Assembly (NCBI GenBank): GCA_902796815.1
Contig: CADBQL010000014.1
Coordinates: 1-7,580, forward strand
Source of the DNA: an uncultured Coriobacteriaceae bacterium
GTDB lineage: Bacteria; Actinomycetota; Coriobacteriia; Coriobacteriales; Eggerthellaceae
Direction: 5' to 3'
Length of the DNA stretch: 7,580 nucleotides
Shown: positions 1-5,697 of the stretch, piece after piece
Layout: each line of letters opens with the position of its first letter
How positions within the stretch are numbered: the first letter of the stretch is position 1
Position numbers and translations under genes: made by a program
The notes under the pieces: model-generated
Told to the model about the DNA's origin: nothing
Database searches by the model: none
What the model saw: the letters and a program-made list of their open reading frames with translations, nothing else

Positions 1-83
1 GGGGTGATGTCTTTGAAAACAACGCCTGGTTTCGGATAATCCGGGATCGTTTCGATGAGGTGTTCGTACTCGAAAGCTGTCAT
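1..83 (-). CDS. apt: Adenine phosphoribosyltransferase, N-terminal fragment (cut by window edge)
   Basis: Reading the minus strand from the ATG at 83-81 gives 27 codons that run off the window start. The peptide contains IPDYPKPGVVFKDITP, which matches the conserved N-terminal segment of adenine phosphoribosyltransferases (usually I-x-x-I-P-D-Y-P-K-P-G-I-x-F-x-D-I-T-P). The start is supported by a good ribosome binding site, AAAGGAG, ending 5 nt before the ATG. By family, the enzyme salvages adenine with PRPP to make AMP in the cytoplasm. The phosphoribosyl-binding part of the protein lies outside the window, so completeness cannot be judged. It diverges from the deformylase-like gene at 199. 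The identification rests on one motif only, but that motif is characteristic. Confidence 0.85.
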   Translation of the reverse strand, partial: MTAFEYEHLIETIPDYPKPGVVFKDIT

Positions 84-104
84 TCGGGCTCCTTTAGACG
101 CTTT

Positions 105-131
105 GCCCAGATTGTGCAATCGGGCGTTTTT
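105..131 (+). other. Bulged hairpin followed by a T-run between apt and the deformylase-like gene
   Basis: GCCC (105-108), an unpaired A, then GATT (110-113) pair with AATC (118-121) and GGGC (122-125) around a GTGC loop. On the plus strand the hairpin is followed by GTTTTT (126-131), the layout of a weak intrinsic terminator for rightward transcription. On the minus strand the same hairpin would sit in the apt mRNA leader, just upstream of its AAAGGAG ribosome binding site. The base pairing is seen directly; either role is inference. Confidence 0.4.
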
Positions 132-147
132 GTTGTCGCGGCTCTTA

Positions 148-172
148 ATTGTACTGCATTGTGCGGTACGAT
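148..172. promoter_or_regulatory. Possible divergent -10 elements for apt and the deformylase-like gene
   Basis: The 115-bp gap between the divergent starts should hold two promoters. TACGAT at 167-172 on the plus strand and TACAAT on the minus strand (153 to 148) both fit the TAnnnT pattern of -10 boxes. Neither has a convincing -35 box at 16-18 bp; the best minus-strand candidate, TTGGCC at 179-174, is 20 bp away. This is a weak call from short motifs. Confidence 0.25.
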
Positions 173-198
173 AGGCCAACCGATGAAGAGAGGCGAAC

Positions 199-618
199 AT
201 GATAAAAGAATTGATAACGGACGAAGAACTGCTTTCGCAGCCATGTGAGCCGGCGACGGCCGAAGACGCTGATGTGGCGCAAGATCTGCTCGACACGATC
301 GAGTCAATCGAGGACTGCGCCTGCATTGCTGCGAATCAGATTGGCGTACCCAAAGCGGTGATCGTCTACCGCAACGAAAAGGATCGCGTTCACGTAATGT
401 TCAATCCGTCCATGAAGCGCGCCCTGCGTCCATATCGAACCGAAGAGGGCTGTCTTACCCGCGAGGGAGCGACGAAGGTAACCCGTTATGACCAGGCGAC
501 TTTTATGTACCAGGAGCTTGTTGACGGCGTGCTGATTCCGCGGAAGAAGGAATGCCGCGGCTGGACTGCCCAGATCCTCCAGCACATGATCGATCACTGC
601 AAAGGCAAGCTCATATAG
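199..618 (+). CDS. def: Peptide deformylase-family protein with catalytic Glu replaced by Met
   Basis: This 139-residue protein has the peptide deformylase layout. Motif I is C-I-A-A-N-Q (42-47; usually G-L/M-A-A-x-Q), motif II is E-E-G-C-L-T (82-87), and motif III is Q-H-M-I-D-H (128-133; usually H-E-x-D-H). True deformylases remove the formyl group from the N-terminal Met of new proteins, using a metal bound by the motif II Cys and the two motif III His. Those ligands are present here (C85, H129, H133). The catalytic Glu after the first His is Met130 (codon ATG), and the motif I glycine is Cys42, so ordinary deformylase activity is doubtful. The protein stops just after motif III, as in the short deformylase-like class of Gram-positive bacteria (about 136 residues), and lacks the C-terminal extension of the roughly 170-residue enzymes. 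The ATG at 199 follows GAGAGG (188-193) with 5 nt spacing. It forms its own unit, ended by the terminator at 641. The family is sure; the function is not. Confidence 0.85.
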   Translation: MIKELITDEELLSQPCEPATAEDADVAQDLLDTIESIEDCACIAANQIGVPKAVIVYRNEKDRVHVMFNPSMKRALRPYRTEEGCLTREGATKVTRYDQATFMYQELVDGVLIPRKKECRGWTAQILQHMIDHCKGKLI

Positions 619-640
619 ACCAGTTCGTTGATGGTGGCCC

Positions 641-687
641 GAAGAGCGCGAGGGAAGAACGTTTTCCCTCGCGCTCTTCCGAGTTTT
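641..687 (+). terminator. Strong intrinsic terminator after the deformylase-like gene
   Basis: A perfect 16-bp stem, GAAGAGCGCGAGGGAA (641-656) with its complement at 664-679, has a 7-nt loop. That loop can close further by G-U and A-U pairs. It is followed by CGAGTTTT, with the T-run at 684-687. It lies 22 bp after the stop codon at 616-618 and separates this gene from the decarboxylase operon. Confidence 0.9.
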
Positions 688-750
688 ACTAATCAAGATT
701 AGAGTACCGTCTACGGAAAAAAGCGACTTAACTGGCTAAAATAACCCAAT

Positions 751-778
751 TTGACCCATTTTTTCGTTACTATACTAT
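751..778 (+). promoter_or_regulatory. oadA: Predicted promoter of the decarboxylase operon
   Basis: TTGACC (751-756) is close to the -35 consensus and lies 16 bp before TACTAT (773-778), a reasonable -10 box. The overlapping TATACT (771-776) is a better -10 hexamer but only 14 bp away. The local sequence is AT-rich, unlike the flanking genes. Transcription would start near 785, leaving a leader of about 37 nt before the start codon at 822. No clear operator is visible beside it. Confidence 0.55.
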
Positions 779-810
779 TTTGTCATTTGCACAAACATTT
801 GTAGTACTGC

Positions 811-816
811 GGAGGG
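811..816 (+). promoter_or_regulatory. oadA: Ribosome binding site that fixes the oadA start at 822
   Basis: GGAGGG lies 5 nt before the ATG at 822. The frame is also open from a TTG at 780, but that start has no ribosome binding site, lies within or at the predicted promoter, and would add 14 residues before the first family-conserved ones. The ATG at 822 is therefore preferred. Confidence 0.85.
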
Positions 817-821
817 ATTTG

Positions 822-2216
822 ATGAGCAAAAGAACCATCGGCTTGACCGAGACCGTCTTGCGCGACGCGAGCCAAAGCCTCATAGCTACTCGCTTGTCGT
901 ACGACAAGATGGAGCCAATCTTGGCTGAGCTGGACAAAGTCGGCTATTATTCACTTGAGTGTTGGGGTGGGGCCACGTTTGACGTATGCTTGCGCTTCTT
1001 GGACGAGGACCCGTGGGAGCGTTTGCGCAAGTTTAAGGCCGCGATGCCGAACACCAAGTTGCAGATGCTTTTCCGTGGCCAGAACATCTTGGGCTACAAG
1101 CATTACCCGGACGATATCGTGCGCCGATTCGTGCGCGCATCGGTTCGCAATGGCATCGACATCATCCGCTTCTTCGACGCGCTCAACGACGTCGACAACC
1201 TGAAAGTCGCCATCGACGAAGCCGTGACCTGCGGAGCGATGGCGTCTGGCGCCATTTCCTATACGACGAGCCCGGTGCATACGCTCGATGCGTACGTGAA
1301 GATGGTCAAGGAACTGCAGGCCATGGGCGTGTCAACCATCTGCATCAAGGACATGGCTGGCATCCTGACGCCGGCAAACGCTTATGACCTGGTCAGCGCT
1401 ATAAAGAATGCGGTCGACCTGCCCGTCGTAGTGCATACGCACTGCACGACCGGCATGGCCTATCTCACGTACCTCAAAGCGGTTGAGGCGGGTGCTGACG
1501 TTATCGACTGCGCCATCTCGCCGTTCTCCGGCGGCACGTCGCAGCCTGCAACCGAGACCATGACTGTCGCGCTGCGCGAGCTCGGCTACGACGTAGACGT
1601 CGATTTGCCGCTGCTCTACAAGATTGCCGACTATTTCAAGCCCGTACGCGCCGAGTACATTGAAGACGGCACGCTCAACCCGATTTCGCTTGCGACCGAC
1701 GCACAGGGCCTCGATCACCAGATTCCGGGCGGCATGCTTTCGAACCTGCTCTCGCAGCTGACGATGCTCGGCGCGATCGACAAGTACGAAGAGGCGCTCA
1801 AGGAGACCCCGCGCGTGCGAGCCGACCTGGGCTATCCGCCGCTGGTCACCCCGACGTCGCAGCTCGTGGGCACGCAGGCCGTCCAAAACGTGCTCGCCGG
1901 CGAGCGCTACAAGAACGTCGGACAAGAAATTCGCGCGTACTGTCGTGGCGAATACGGCAAGACGCCCGCGCCTATCAATCCCGAAATCCGTGCCAAGATT
2001 CTCGGCGACGACAAGCCCATCGAGGGTCGTTTCGCCGAGACGCTACCGACGGACACGTTCCAGAAAGCCGAAGTTGAGCTCGGCGATATGGCAAAGAGCG
2101 AAGAGGACGTGCTTTCCTACATCGCGTTCCCGCCTGTAGCCGAAGCGTTCTTCAAGGCTCGCCAGGAGCGTGAGGAGCAAAAGGTCGCCTACAGCATCAC
2201 GAAGGTGGAAGAATGA
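822..2216 (+). CDS. oadA: Oxaloacetate decarboxylase alpha subunit, carboxyltransferase domain only
   Basis: This 464-residue protein is a pyruvate/oxaloacetate carboxyltransferase of the OadA / transcarboxylase 5S / pyruvate carboxylase CT family. It moves the carboxyl group of oxaloacetate to biotin, releasing pyruvate. Visible motifs are L-R-D-A-S-Q-S (13-19) with metal ligand D15, E-C-W-G-G-A-T-F-D (46-54), M-L-F-R-G-Q-N-I-L-G-Y (82-92), I-K-D-M-A-G (175-180) with the active-site lysine K176, H-T-H (205-207) supplying the other two ligands, and S-P-F-S-G-G-T-S-Q-P (233-242). As I recall the Vibrio OadA numbering (D17, K178, H207, H209), all four residues align with a constant offset of 2. 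Typical OadA is about 590 residues and carries its own biotin domain; this one ends after the CT domain, and a separate biotin carrier is encoded at 2632. The RDAHQS histidine common in relatives is Ser17. The stop overlaps the next start (ATGA at 2213-2216). Acyl-CoA decarboxylase alpha subunits belong to a different fold family, which favours a 2-oxo acid substrate. Confidence 0.93.
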   Translation: MSKRTIGLTETVLRDASQSLIATRLSYDKMEPILAELDKVGYYSLECWGGATFDVCLRFLDEDPWERLRKFKAAMPNTKLQMLFRGQNILGYKHYPDDIVRRFVRASVRNGIDIIRFFDALNDVDNLKVAIDEAVTCGAMASGAISYTTSPVHTLDAYVKMVKELQAMGVSTICIKDMAGILTPANAYDLVSAIKNAVDLPVVVHTHCTTGMAYLTYLKAVEAGADVIDCAISPFSGGTSQPATETMTVALRELGYDVDVDLPLLYKIADYFKPVRAEYIEDGTLNPISLATDAQGLDHQIPGGMLSNLLSQLTMLGAIDKYEEALKETPRVRADLGYPPLVTPTSQLVGTQAVQNVLAGERYKNVGQEIRAYCRGEYGKTPAPINPEIRAKILGDDKPIEGRFAETLPTDTFQKAEVELGDMAKSEEDVLSYIAFPPVAEAFFKARQEREEQKVAYSITKVEE

Positions 2217-2581
2217 GTGTAGCCGAATACCTTATCAATTCGCTTCTGGGTATTTGCGTCGTATTCTTCGCGCTTATCCTCCTGATCGCGATTATCGTGA
2301 TCATGACGAAGCTCAACATCAGCGACGAGCCTAGAAAGCCGAAAAATGCCGCGCCCGCAGCTGCGCCAGCCGCGGTAGCCATGCCTGCTGCGCCTGCGAT
2401 GGATGTTCCACTCGCGCCCGGCACCGCCGGTGATTTGAAGCTGTATAACACCGATCCGCGCGATGCGGCCATGATCATGGCCATCGTGGCCGATGAGCTG
2501 CAAAAGCCGCTCAACGAGCTGCGGTTCATTTCGATACGCGAAATTACGCCCGATCAAGAGATCGCGCCCGACCAGGAATAA
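2213..2581 (+). CDS. oadG: Na+-pumping decarboxylase gamma subunit (OadG family)
   Basis: This small protein (122 residues) has one N-terminal membrane segment (about residues 9-32), then an Ala/Pro-rich linker (about 46-70). A soluble C-terminal segment follows, containing D-P-R-D-A-A-M-I-M-A-I-V-A-D-E (81-95) and P-L-N-E-L-R-F-I-S-I (99-108), the conserved tail of sodium-pump decarboxylase gamma/delta subunits. In the family it anchors and assembles the carboxyltransferase on the membrane beta subunit. The gene overlaps oadA by 4 bp (ATGA), which suggests translational coupling; AAGGTGG (2202-2208) serves as ribosome binding site. The C-terminus carries a short internal repeat, T-P-D-Q-E-I-A-P-D-Q-E. 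It does not end in the His-rich metal-binding tail known for Klebsiella OadG. Confidence 0.88.
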   Translation: MSVAEYLINSLLGICVVFFALILLIAIIVIMTKLNISDEPRKPKNAAPAAAPAAVAMPAAPAMDVPLAPGTAGDLKLYNTDPRDAAMIMAIVADELQKPLNELRFISIREITPDQEIAPDQE

Positions 2582-2631
2582 CGAGCGTACGATCGAGATG
2601 CTGGTCATACGCTTAAAGGAATGGAGCACAA

Positions 2632-3030
2632 GTGAAATACGTTGTAACACTCAAGGATAGGACGTACGAGGTCGAGGTCGAGCACGGCGAAGCCATGATC
2701 TTGGACGAATACGAAGTCAAAGCGCCTGCGGCAGCCGCACCAGCTACCGCACCCGTTGCGGCAGCGCCGGCAGCCGCTGCCGCGCCCGTAGCTGCAGCAC
2801 CGGCGGCGGGCGCGGTCGACGGCACGCCCGTCACGGCGCCTCTGCCTGGCAACGTCCTTTCCGTCAAGGTAAGCCAGGGCGCCGCCGTCAAGGAAGGCGA
2901 CGTGCTGTTGCTGATCGAAGCCATGAAGATGGAAAACGAAGTCACCGCGCCATGCGACGGAACTGTCAAGCAGATTTCCGTAACGACCGGTCAGATGGTG
3001 GCCACGGGCGATACGCTCGTTATCATTTAA
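2632..3030 (+). CDS. Biotin carboxyl carrier protein of the decarboxylase complex
   Basis: This 132-residue biotin carrier ferries CO2, as carboxybiotin, from the carboxyltransferase to the membrane beta subunit. It has a short N-terminal beta-rich segment (1-29), a flexible Ala/Pro linker (about 30-62) and a C-terminal biotinyl domain (about 65-132). The biotin site is E-A-M-K-M-E-N-E-V (96-104), with K99 the lysine to be biotinylated. The start is GTG at 2632, chosen because GGAG (2623-2626) lies 5 nt upstream and residue 2 begins the family-like K-Y-V-V-T-L strand. It begins 50 bp after oadG and ends 9 bp before oadB. Equivalent separate carriers are GcdC, MmdC and enterococcal OadD, so no single symbol is given. 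Confidence 0.93.
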   Translation: MKYVVTLKDRTYEVEVEHGEAMILDEYEVKAPAAAAPATAPVAAAPAAAAAPVAAAPAAGAVDGTPVTAPLPGNVLSVKVSQGAAVKEGDVLLLIEAMKMENEVTAPCDGTVKQISVTTGQMVATGDTLVII

Positions 3031-3039
3031 GGGCCGCTC

Positions 3040-4230
3040 ATGGATAATGCACTTGGAATTTTATCGCGCTTGTGGGAAACCTCCGGGTTCTTCCTGCTCG
3101 TGTCTGACTGGCGACAGCTTCTGATGATCGTCATTGCGCTTTTCTTGCTTTATTTGGGTCTCGTGAAAAAATTCGAGCCGTTGTTGCTCGTCGGCATCGC
3201 CTTTGGCATGCTGCTCGTCAACTTGCCGGGTTCTAACATGTACCACCCGGAGCTTTGGGATGGCTATATCGCTGGCAATGTGACAATCACGGAGATATTC
3301 CACGAGGGTGGATTGTTAGACATCTTATATATAGGTGTCAAATCAGGTTTGTACCCATCGCTCATTTTCATGGGCGTCGGCGCGATGACCGACTTCGGTC
3401 CGCTCATCGCTAACCCCAAGAGCTTGCTCTTGGGCGCCGCTGCCCAGCTCGGAATCTTTGCCGCGTTCCTGATGGCGGGCCTTATTTTCCAATTCGACCC
3501 GAACGTTGCTGCCTCTATCGGCATCATCGGCGGCGCCGACGGCCCGACGGCTATTTGGCTGACGTCCAAGCTTGCGCCCGAGTATCTGGCGCCGATCGCG
3601 ATTGCCGCGTACTCGTATATGGCGCTGATTCCGCTCATCCAGCCGCCGGTCATGCGTCTGCTCACGACTGAGGAAGAGCGCAAGATCAAGATGGACCAGC
3701 TGCGCCCGGTTTCGAAGAAGGAAAAGATCATCTTCCCGATTGTCGTCACCGTCTTCGTCTGCTTGCTGCTCCCATCGGTCGCGCCGTTGCTCGGCTGCCT
3801 GATGCTCGGCAATCTGTTTAAGGAATCCGGTCTCACCGACCGTCTGTCCGACACCGCGCAGAACGCGCTCATGAACATCGTGACGATCTTCCTGTCGATT
3901 TCGGTCGGCGGCACGGCGCTGTACGACCGCTTCCTCACGCCGCAGACGATTTTCATCATCGTGCTCGGCCTGATCGCATTCGAGTTCGCCACGATGGGCG
4001 GCCTGCTGCTCGGCAAGCTCATGTGCAAGATTACAGGCGGAAAAATCAACCCGCTCATCGGTTCGGCAGGTGTTTCGGCCGTGCCCATGGCTGCGCGCGT
4101 TGCGCAGAAGGAAGGCCAGCGCGCCAATCCGTCGAACTTCCTGCTCATGCATGCTATGGGTCCGAATGTGGCCGGCGTTATCGGCTCGGCTGTCGCAGCT
4201 GGCTTCCTGCTCGCCGTCTTCGGAGGTTAA
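3040..4230 (+). CDS. oadB: Oxaloacetate decarboxylase beta subunit (Na+ pump)
   Basis: This 396-residue polytopic membrane protein decarboxylates carboxybiotin and uses the energy to move Na+ outward while consuming a proton. Hydrophobic segments occur throughout, for example about 26-61, 102-119, 131-152, 183-202, 229-258, 277-293, 303-329 and 374-394. Signature motifs are G-I-I-G-G-A-D-G-P-T (161-170), Y-S-Y-M-A-L-I-P-L-I-Q-P-P (191-203) and I-N-P-L-I-G-S-A-G-V-S-A-V-P (336-349). Residues known from Klebsiella OadB to be essential (D203, Y229, N373, G377, S382, R389, as I recall them) fall on D167, Y193, N337, G341, S346 and R353 here, all at a constant offset of 36. A working pump is therefore likely. 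The ATG at 3040 follows TAAGGG (3028-3033), which overlaps the preceding stop codon. Beta subunits of the methylmalonyl- and glutaconyl-CoA pumps are close relatives; substrate identity comes from oadA. Confidence 0.95.
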   Translation: MDNALGILSRLWETSGFFLLVSDWRQLLMIVIALFLLYLGLVKKFEPLLLVGIAFGMLLVNLPGSNMYHPELWDGYIAGNVTITEIFHEGGLLDILYIGVKSGLYPSLIFMGVGAMTDFGPLIANPKSLLLGAAAQLGIFAAFLMAGLIFQFDPNVAASIGIIGGADGPTAIWLTSKLAPEYLAPIAIAAYSYMALIPLIQPPVMRLLTTEEERKIKMDQLRPVSKKEKIIFPIVVTVFVCLLLPSVAPLLGCLMLGNLFKESGLTDRLSDTAQNALMNIVTIFLSISVGGTALYDRFLTPQTIFIIVLGLIAFEFATMGGLLLGKLMCKITGGKINPLIGSAGVSAVPMAARVAQKEGQRANPSNFLLMHAMGPNVAGVIGSAVAAGFLLAVFGG

Positions 4231-4264
4231 GGTTAGCAAAATGAACCGCGGCGTGGGTCGCGAA

Positions 4265-4300
4265 GCGAGCCGCAGGCTGTTCCTGCGGCTCGCCCTTTTT
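4265..4300 (+). terminator. Strong intrinsic terminator of the decarboxylase operon
   Basis: A perfect 12-bp GC-rich stem, GCGAGCCGCAGG (4265-4276) with CCTGCGGCTCGC (4282-4293), has a 5-nt CTGTT loop. It is followed by CC and TTTTT (4296-4300). It begins 34 bp after the oadB stop codon. Confidence 0.93.
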
Positions 4301-4397
4301 GGAGGCACAATTCGTTCGTATATGCCGTTGCTGTGCGTAATGCACATTTCCACAGAGGCAAAACCCGTCCTAGTGTGTTTCTGCCGAGGATTGGCCG

Positions 4398-4403
4398 TAT
4401 AAT
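4398..4403 (+). promoter_or_regulatory. Predicted -10 box of the polyprenyl synthase gene
   Basis: TATAAT (4398-4403) is a perfect -10 hexamer between the terminator at 4300 and the start codon at 4440. The sequence 16-18 bp upstream (around 4374-4381, GTGTTT) is a poor -35 box, so an activator may be needed. Transcription would start near 4410, giving a leader of about 30 nt. Confidence 0.5.
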
Positions 4404-4439
4404 TCACCGTGGCAAAAGCACCAAGAGAAAGCAAGCACT

Positions 4440-5492
4440 ATGGTCGATTTCAATGAGTTGTTGGCAGAAGGCGACGACATACAGTCGTTCGAGGATTACC
4501 TGAATCGCTATGCCGATCGGGTTGGAGATGCTATCAACTCGTTTATCCCGCACGGCACGCATCCTGATATGGATCGCTATCTGTATGCGCCGTTGCTGCA
4601 GTTCAGCCGCAATGGAGGAAAACGCCACCGTCCGCTTATTTGCTTTGCGGCGTGCATGGCGGTTGGAGGCGACGCGGCGCGGGCGCTCAGCGCGGCGGCG
4701 GCGATCGAGCATTTCCATACGGCTGCGCTCATCCACGACGACATTGCCGACGAGGCTGAATTGCGTCGCGGCGAGAGGTGCCTTTACCTTACAGAAGGGC
4801 TTGGCCTCGCTATCAACATGGGCGATTTGGGTCTTCAACTTGTAAACGGTACAGTTGCCAAGGACGCTAACCTCGATGACCATACGAAGGTGCGCGTGCT
4901 CACGGAGCTTATCGAGATGACGAAACGTACCATTGAAGGCCAGGCGCTCGACATCGGCTGGGCGCGCGATAGGCGCTACGACATTTCGCCGGAAGATTAC
5001 CTGGTCATGGCCACGTGCAAGACCGCGCACTACTCGGGGGCGGTGCCGCTTGCCATCGGCGCCATCATTGGCGGTGGAACTGAGACGCAGATTGAGGGCT
5101 TGCGCAACTACGGTTTGGACACGGGCCTCGCTTTCCAAATCCAGGACGATCTGCTCAACCTCGTGGGGAGGGCTGAGTCTACGAAGAAAGGTTTTCGCGA
5201 CGACATCACCGAGGGGAAGCGTACCCTCGTCGTCGTGCATGCGCTGCAGAATCTAGGCGATGCCGACCACGCGCGGCTGGTCGAGCTGCTTTCGTCCCAT
5301 ACGAAAGAGCCTGCCGACCTGCAAGAGGCTGTCGACATTATGCAGAAATCGGGCAGTATCGAATACGCGCGCAATTACGCCGAAAACCTCACGTCCATCG
5401 CCAAGAACCGCCTCGTCGACATGATCGAGCCATCGCGAGCGCGTGACCTGCTGATTTCGATGGCCGATTGGTTCGTGAGCCGCTTGAAGTAG
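4440..5492 (+). CDS. Polyprenyl diphosphate synthase (trans-isoprenyl synthase)
   Basis: This 350-residue cytoplasmic enzyme extends an allylic diphosphate by adding isopentenyl diphosphate units. Motifs are G-G-K-R-H-R-P (59-65, isopentenyl diphosphate binding) and the first Asp-rich motif D-D-I-A-D (100-104) followed by L-R-R-G (108-111). The second Asp-rich region is Q-I-Q-D-D-L-L-N (233-240), with a later basic T-E-G-K-R-T-L (257-263). The second motif ends in Asn rather than Asp, a form common in geranylgeranyl-type synthases. Small residues (Ala) 4 and 5 positions before the first Asp motif suggest a product longer than C15, but chain length cannot be fixed from sequence. Likely uses are the menaquinone side chain or the cell-wall lipid carrier. 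The ribosome binding site before ATG 4440 is weak (AAGAGAAAG, 4423-4431). The gene appears to form its own unit, preceded by a terminator and a promoter. Confidence 0.93.
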   Translation: MVDFNELLAEGDDIQSFEDYLNRYADRVGDAINSFIPHGTHPDMDRYLYAPLLQFSRNGGKRHRPLICFAACMAVGGDAARALSAAAAIEHFHTAALIHDDIADEAELRRGERCLYLTEGLGLAINMGDLGLQLVNGTVAKDANLDDHTKVRVLTELIEMTKRTIEGQALDIGWARDRRYDISPEDYLVMATCKTAHYSGAVPLAIGAIIGGGTETQIEGLRNYGLDTGLAFQIQDDLLNLVGRAESTKKGFRDDITEGKRTLVVVHALQNLGDADHARLVELLSSHTKEPADLQEAVDIMQKSGSIEYARNYAENLTSIAKNRLVDMIEPSRARDLLISMADWFVSRLK

Positions 5493-5509
5493 GCATGACA
5501 TAAAGTCGC
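5493..5509 (+). repeat. Tandem partial copy of the ATGACA repeat
   Basis: These 17 bases match the first 17 bases of the full copy that follows at 5510, differing only in the last base (C for G). They begin directly after the synthase stop codon (5490-5492). Only one half-site of the palindrome, ATGACATAAA, is present. Confidence 0.85.
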
Positions 5510-5542
5510 GCATGACATAAAGTCGGGTTTTTTGTCATCAAG
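5510..5542 (+). repeat. Repeat copy 1, left arm of a perfect 33-bp inverted pair
   Basis: This 33-bp sequence is the exact reverse complement of 5657-5689. Its 27-bp core (5512-5538) is an imperfect palindrome: half-sites ATGACATAAA and TTTTTTGTCAT flank a GTCGGGT centre, with six paired end bases, one T-T mismatch and three more A-T pairs. As RNA it could form a modest stem-loop. It lacks the separate GC stem plus T-run of a normal terminator. Confidence 0.9.
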
Positions 5543-5656
5543 TAAAAAGGTCATGGTTTAGGGCGCCGTTTGCGCTTCTGCTCGATGGTTGGTTAGGGGG
5601 CGTGGGGTGGTGCTCGGCGCGCAGTTTGATTGCCAGTGCAAAAGTTGACCGTTTAG
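5543..5656. other. Non-coding 114-bp core between inverted repeats
   Basis: I see no credible coding frame here. The plus strand is rich in G, with a run of closely spaced G tracts at 5587-5610 (GG, GG, GGGGG, GGGG, GG). A short inverted repeat, GCGCCG (5563-5568) with CGGCGC (5615-5620), nests inside the outer 33-bp pair. The whole 180-bp unit could fold as a long hairpin. Confidence 0.5.
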
Positions 5657-5689
5657 CTTGATGACAAAAAACCCGACTTTATGTCATGC
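5657..5689 (-). repeat. Repeat copy 2, right arm of the 33-bp inverted pair
   Basis: Exact inverted copy of 5510-5542 over all 33 bases. The palindromic core (5661-5687) ends 22 nt before the ATG at 5710. Another TTGTCAT half-site follows at 5692-5698 and overlaps the putative -10 box. Confidence 0.9.
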
Positions 5690-5697
5690 TCTTGTCA

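Noticed and set aside
780..821. Upstream TTG start for oadA
   Set aside because: It lies at the predicted promoter and lacks a ribosome binding site; ATG 822 has GGAGGG at the right distance.
1332..1925. 197-codon open frame on the minus strand opposite oadA
   Set aside because: It lies inside a strongly conserved carboxyltransferase gene, and its composition is that of an antisense shadow.
2720..2817. GC-rich tandem-like sequence in the biotin carrier gene
   Set aside because: It simply encodes the Ala/Pro linker usual in biotin carrier proteins; not a separate repeat element.
3343..4434. 363-codon open frame on the minus strand opposite oadB
   Set aside because: Arg/His/Glu/Asp-rich composition typical of antisense frames in GC-rich genes. 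It lies opposite a fully convincing oadB and extends across its terminator, with no recognisable family motif.
5510..5542. Repeat copy 1 considered as the synthase terminator because of its GGGTTTTTT
   Set aside because: The T-run forms part of the palindrome's own arm, and no separate GC-rich hairpin precedes it. A weak terminator effect is not excluded, but the standard layout is absent.
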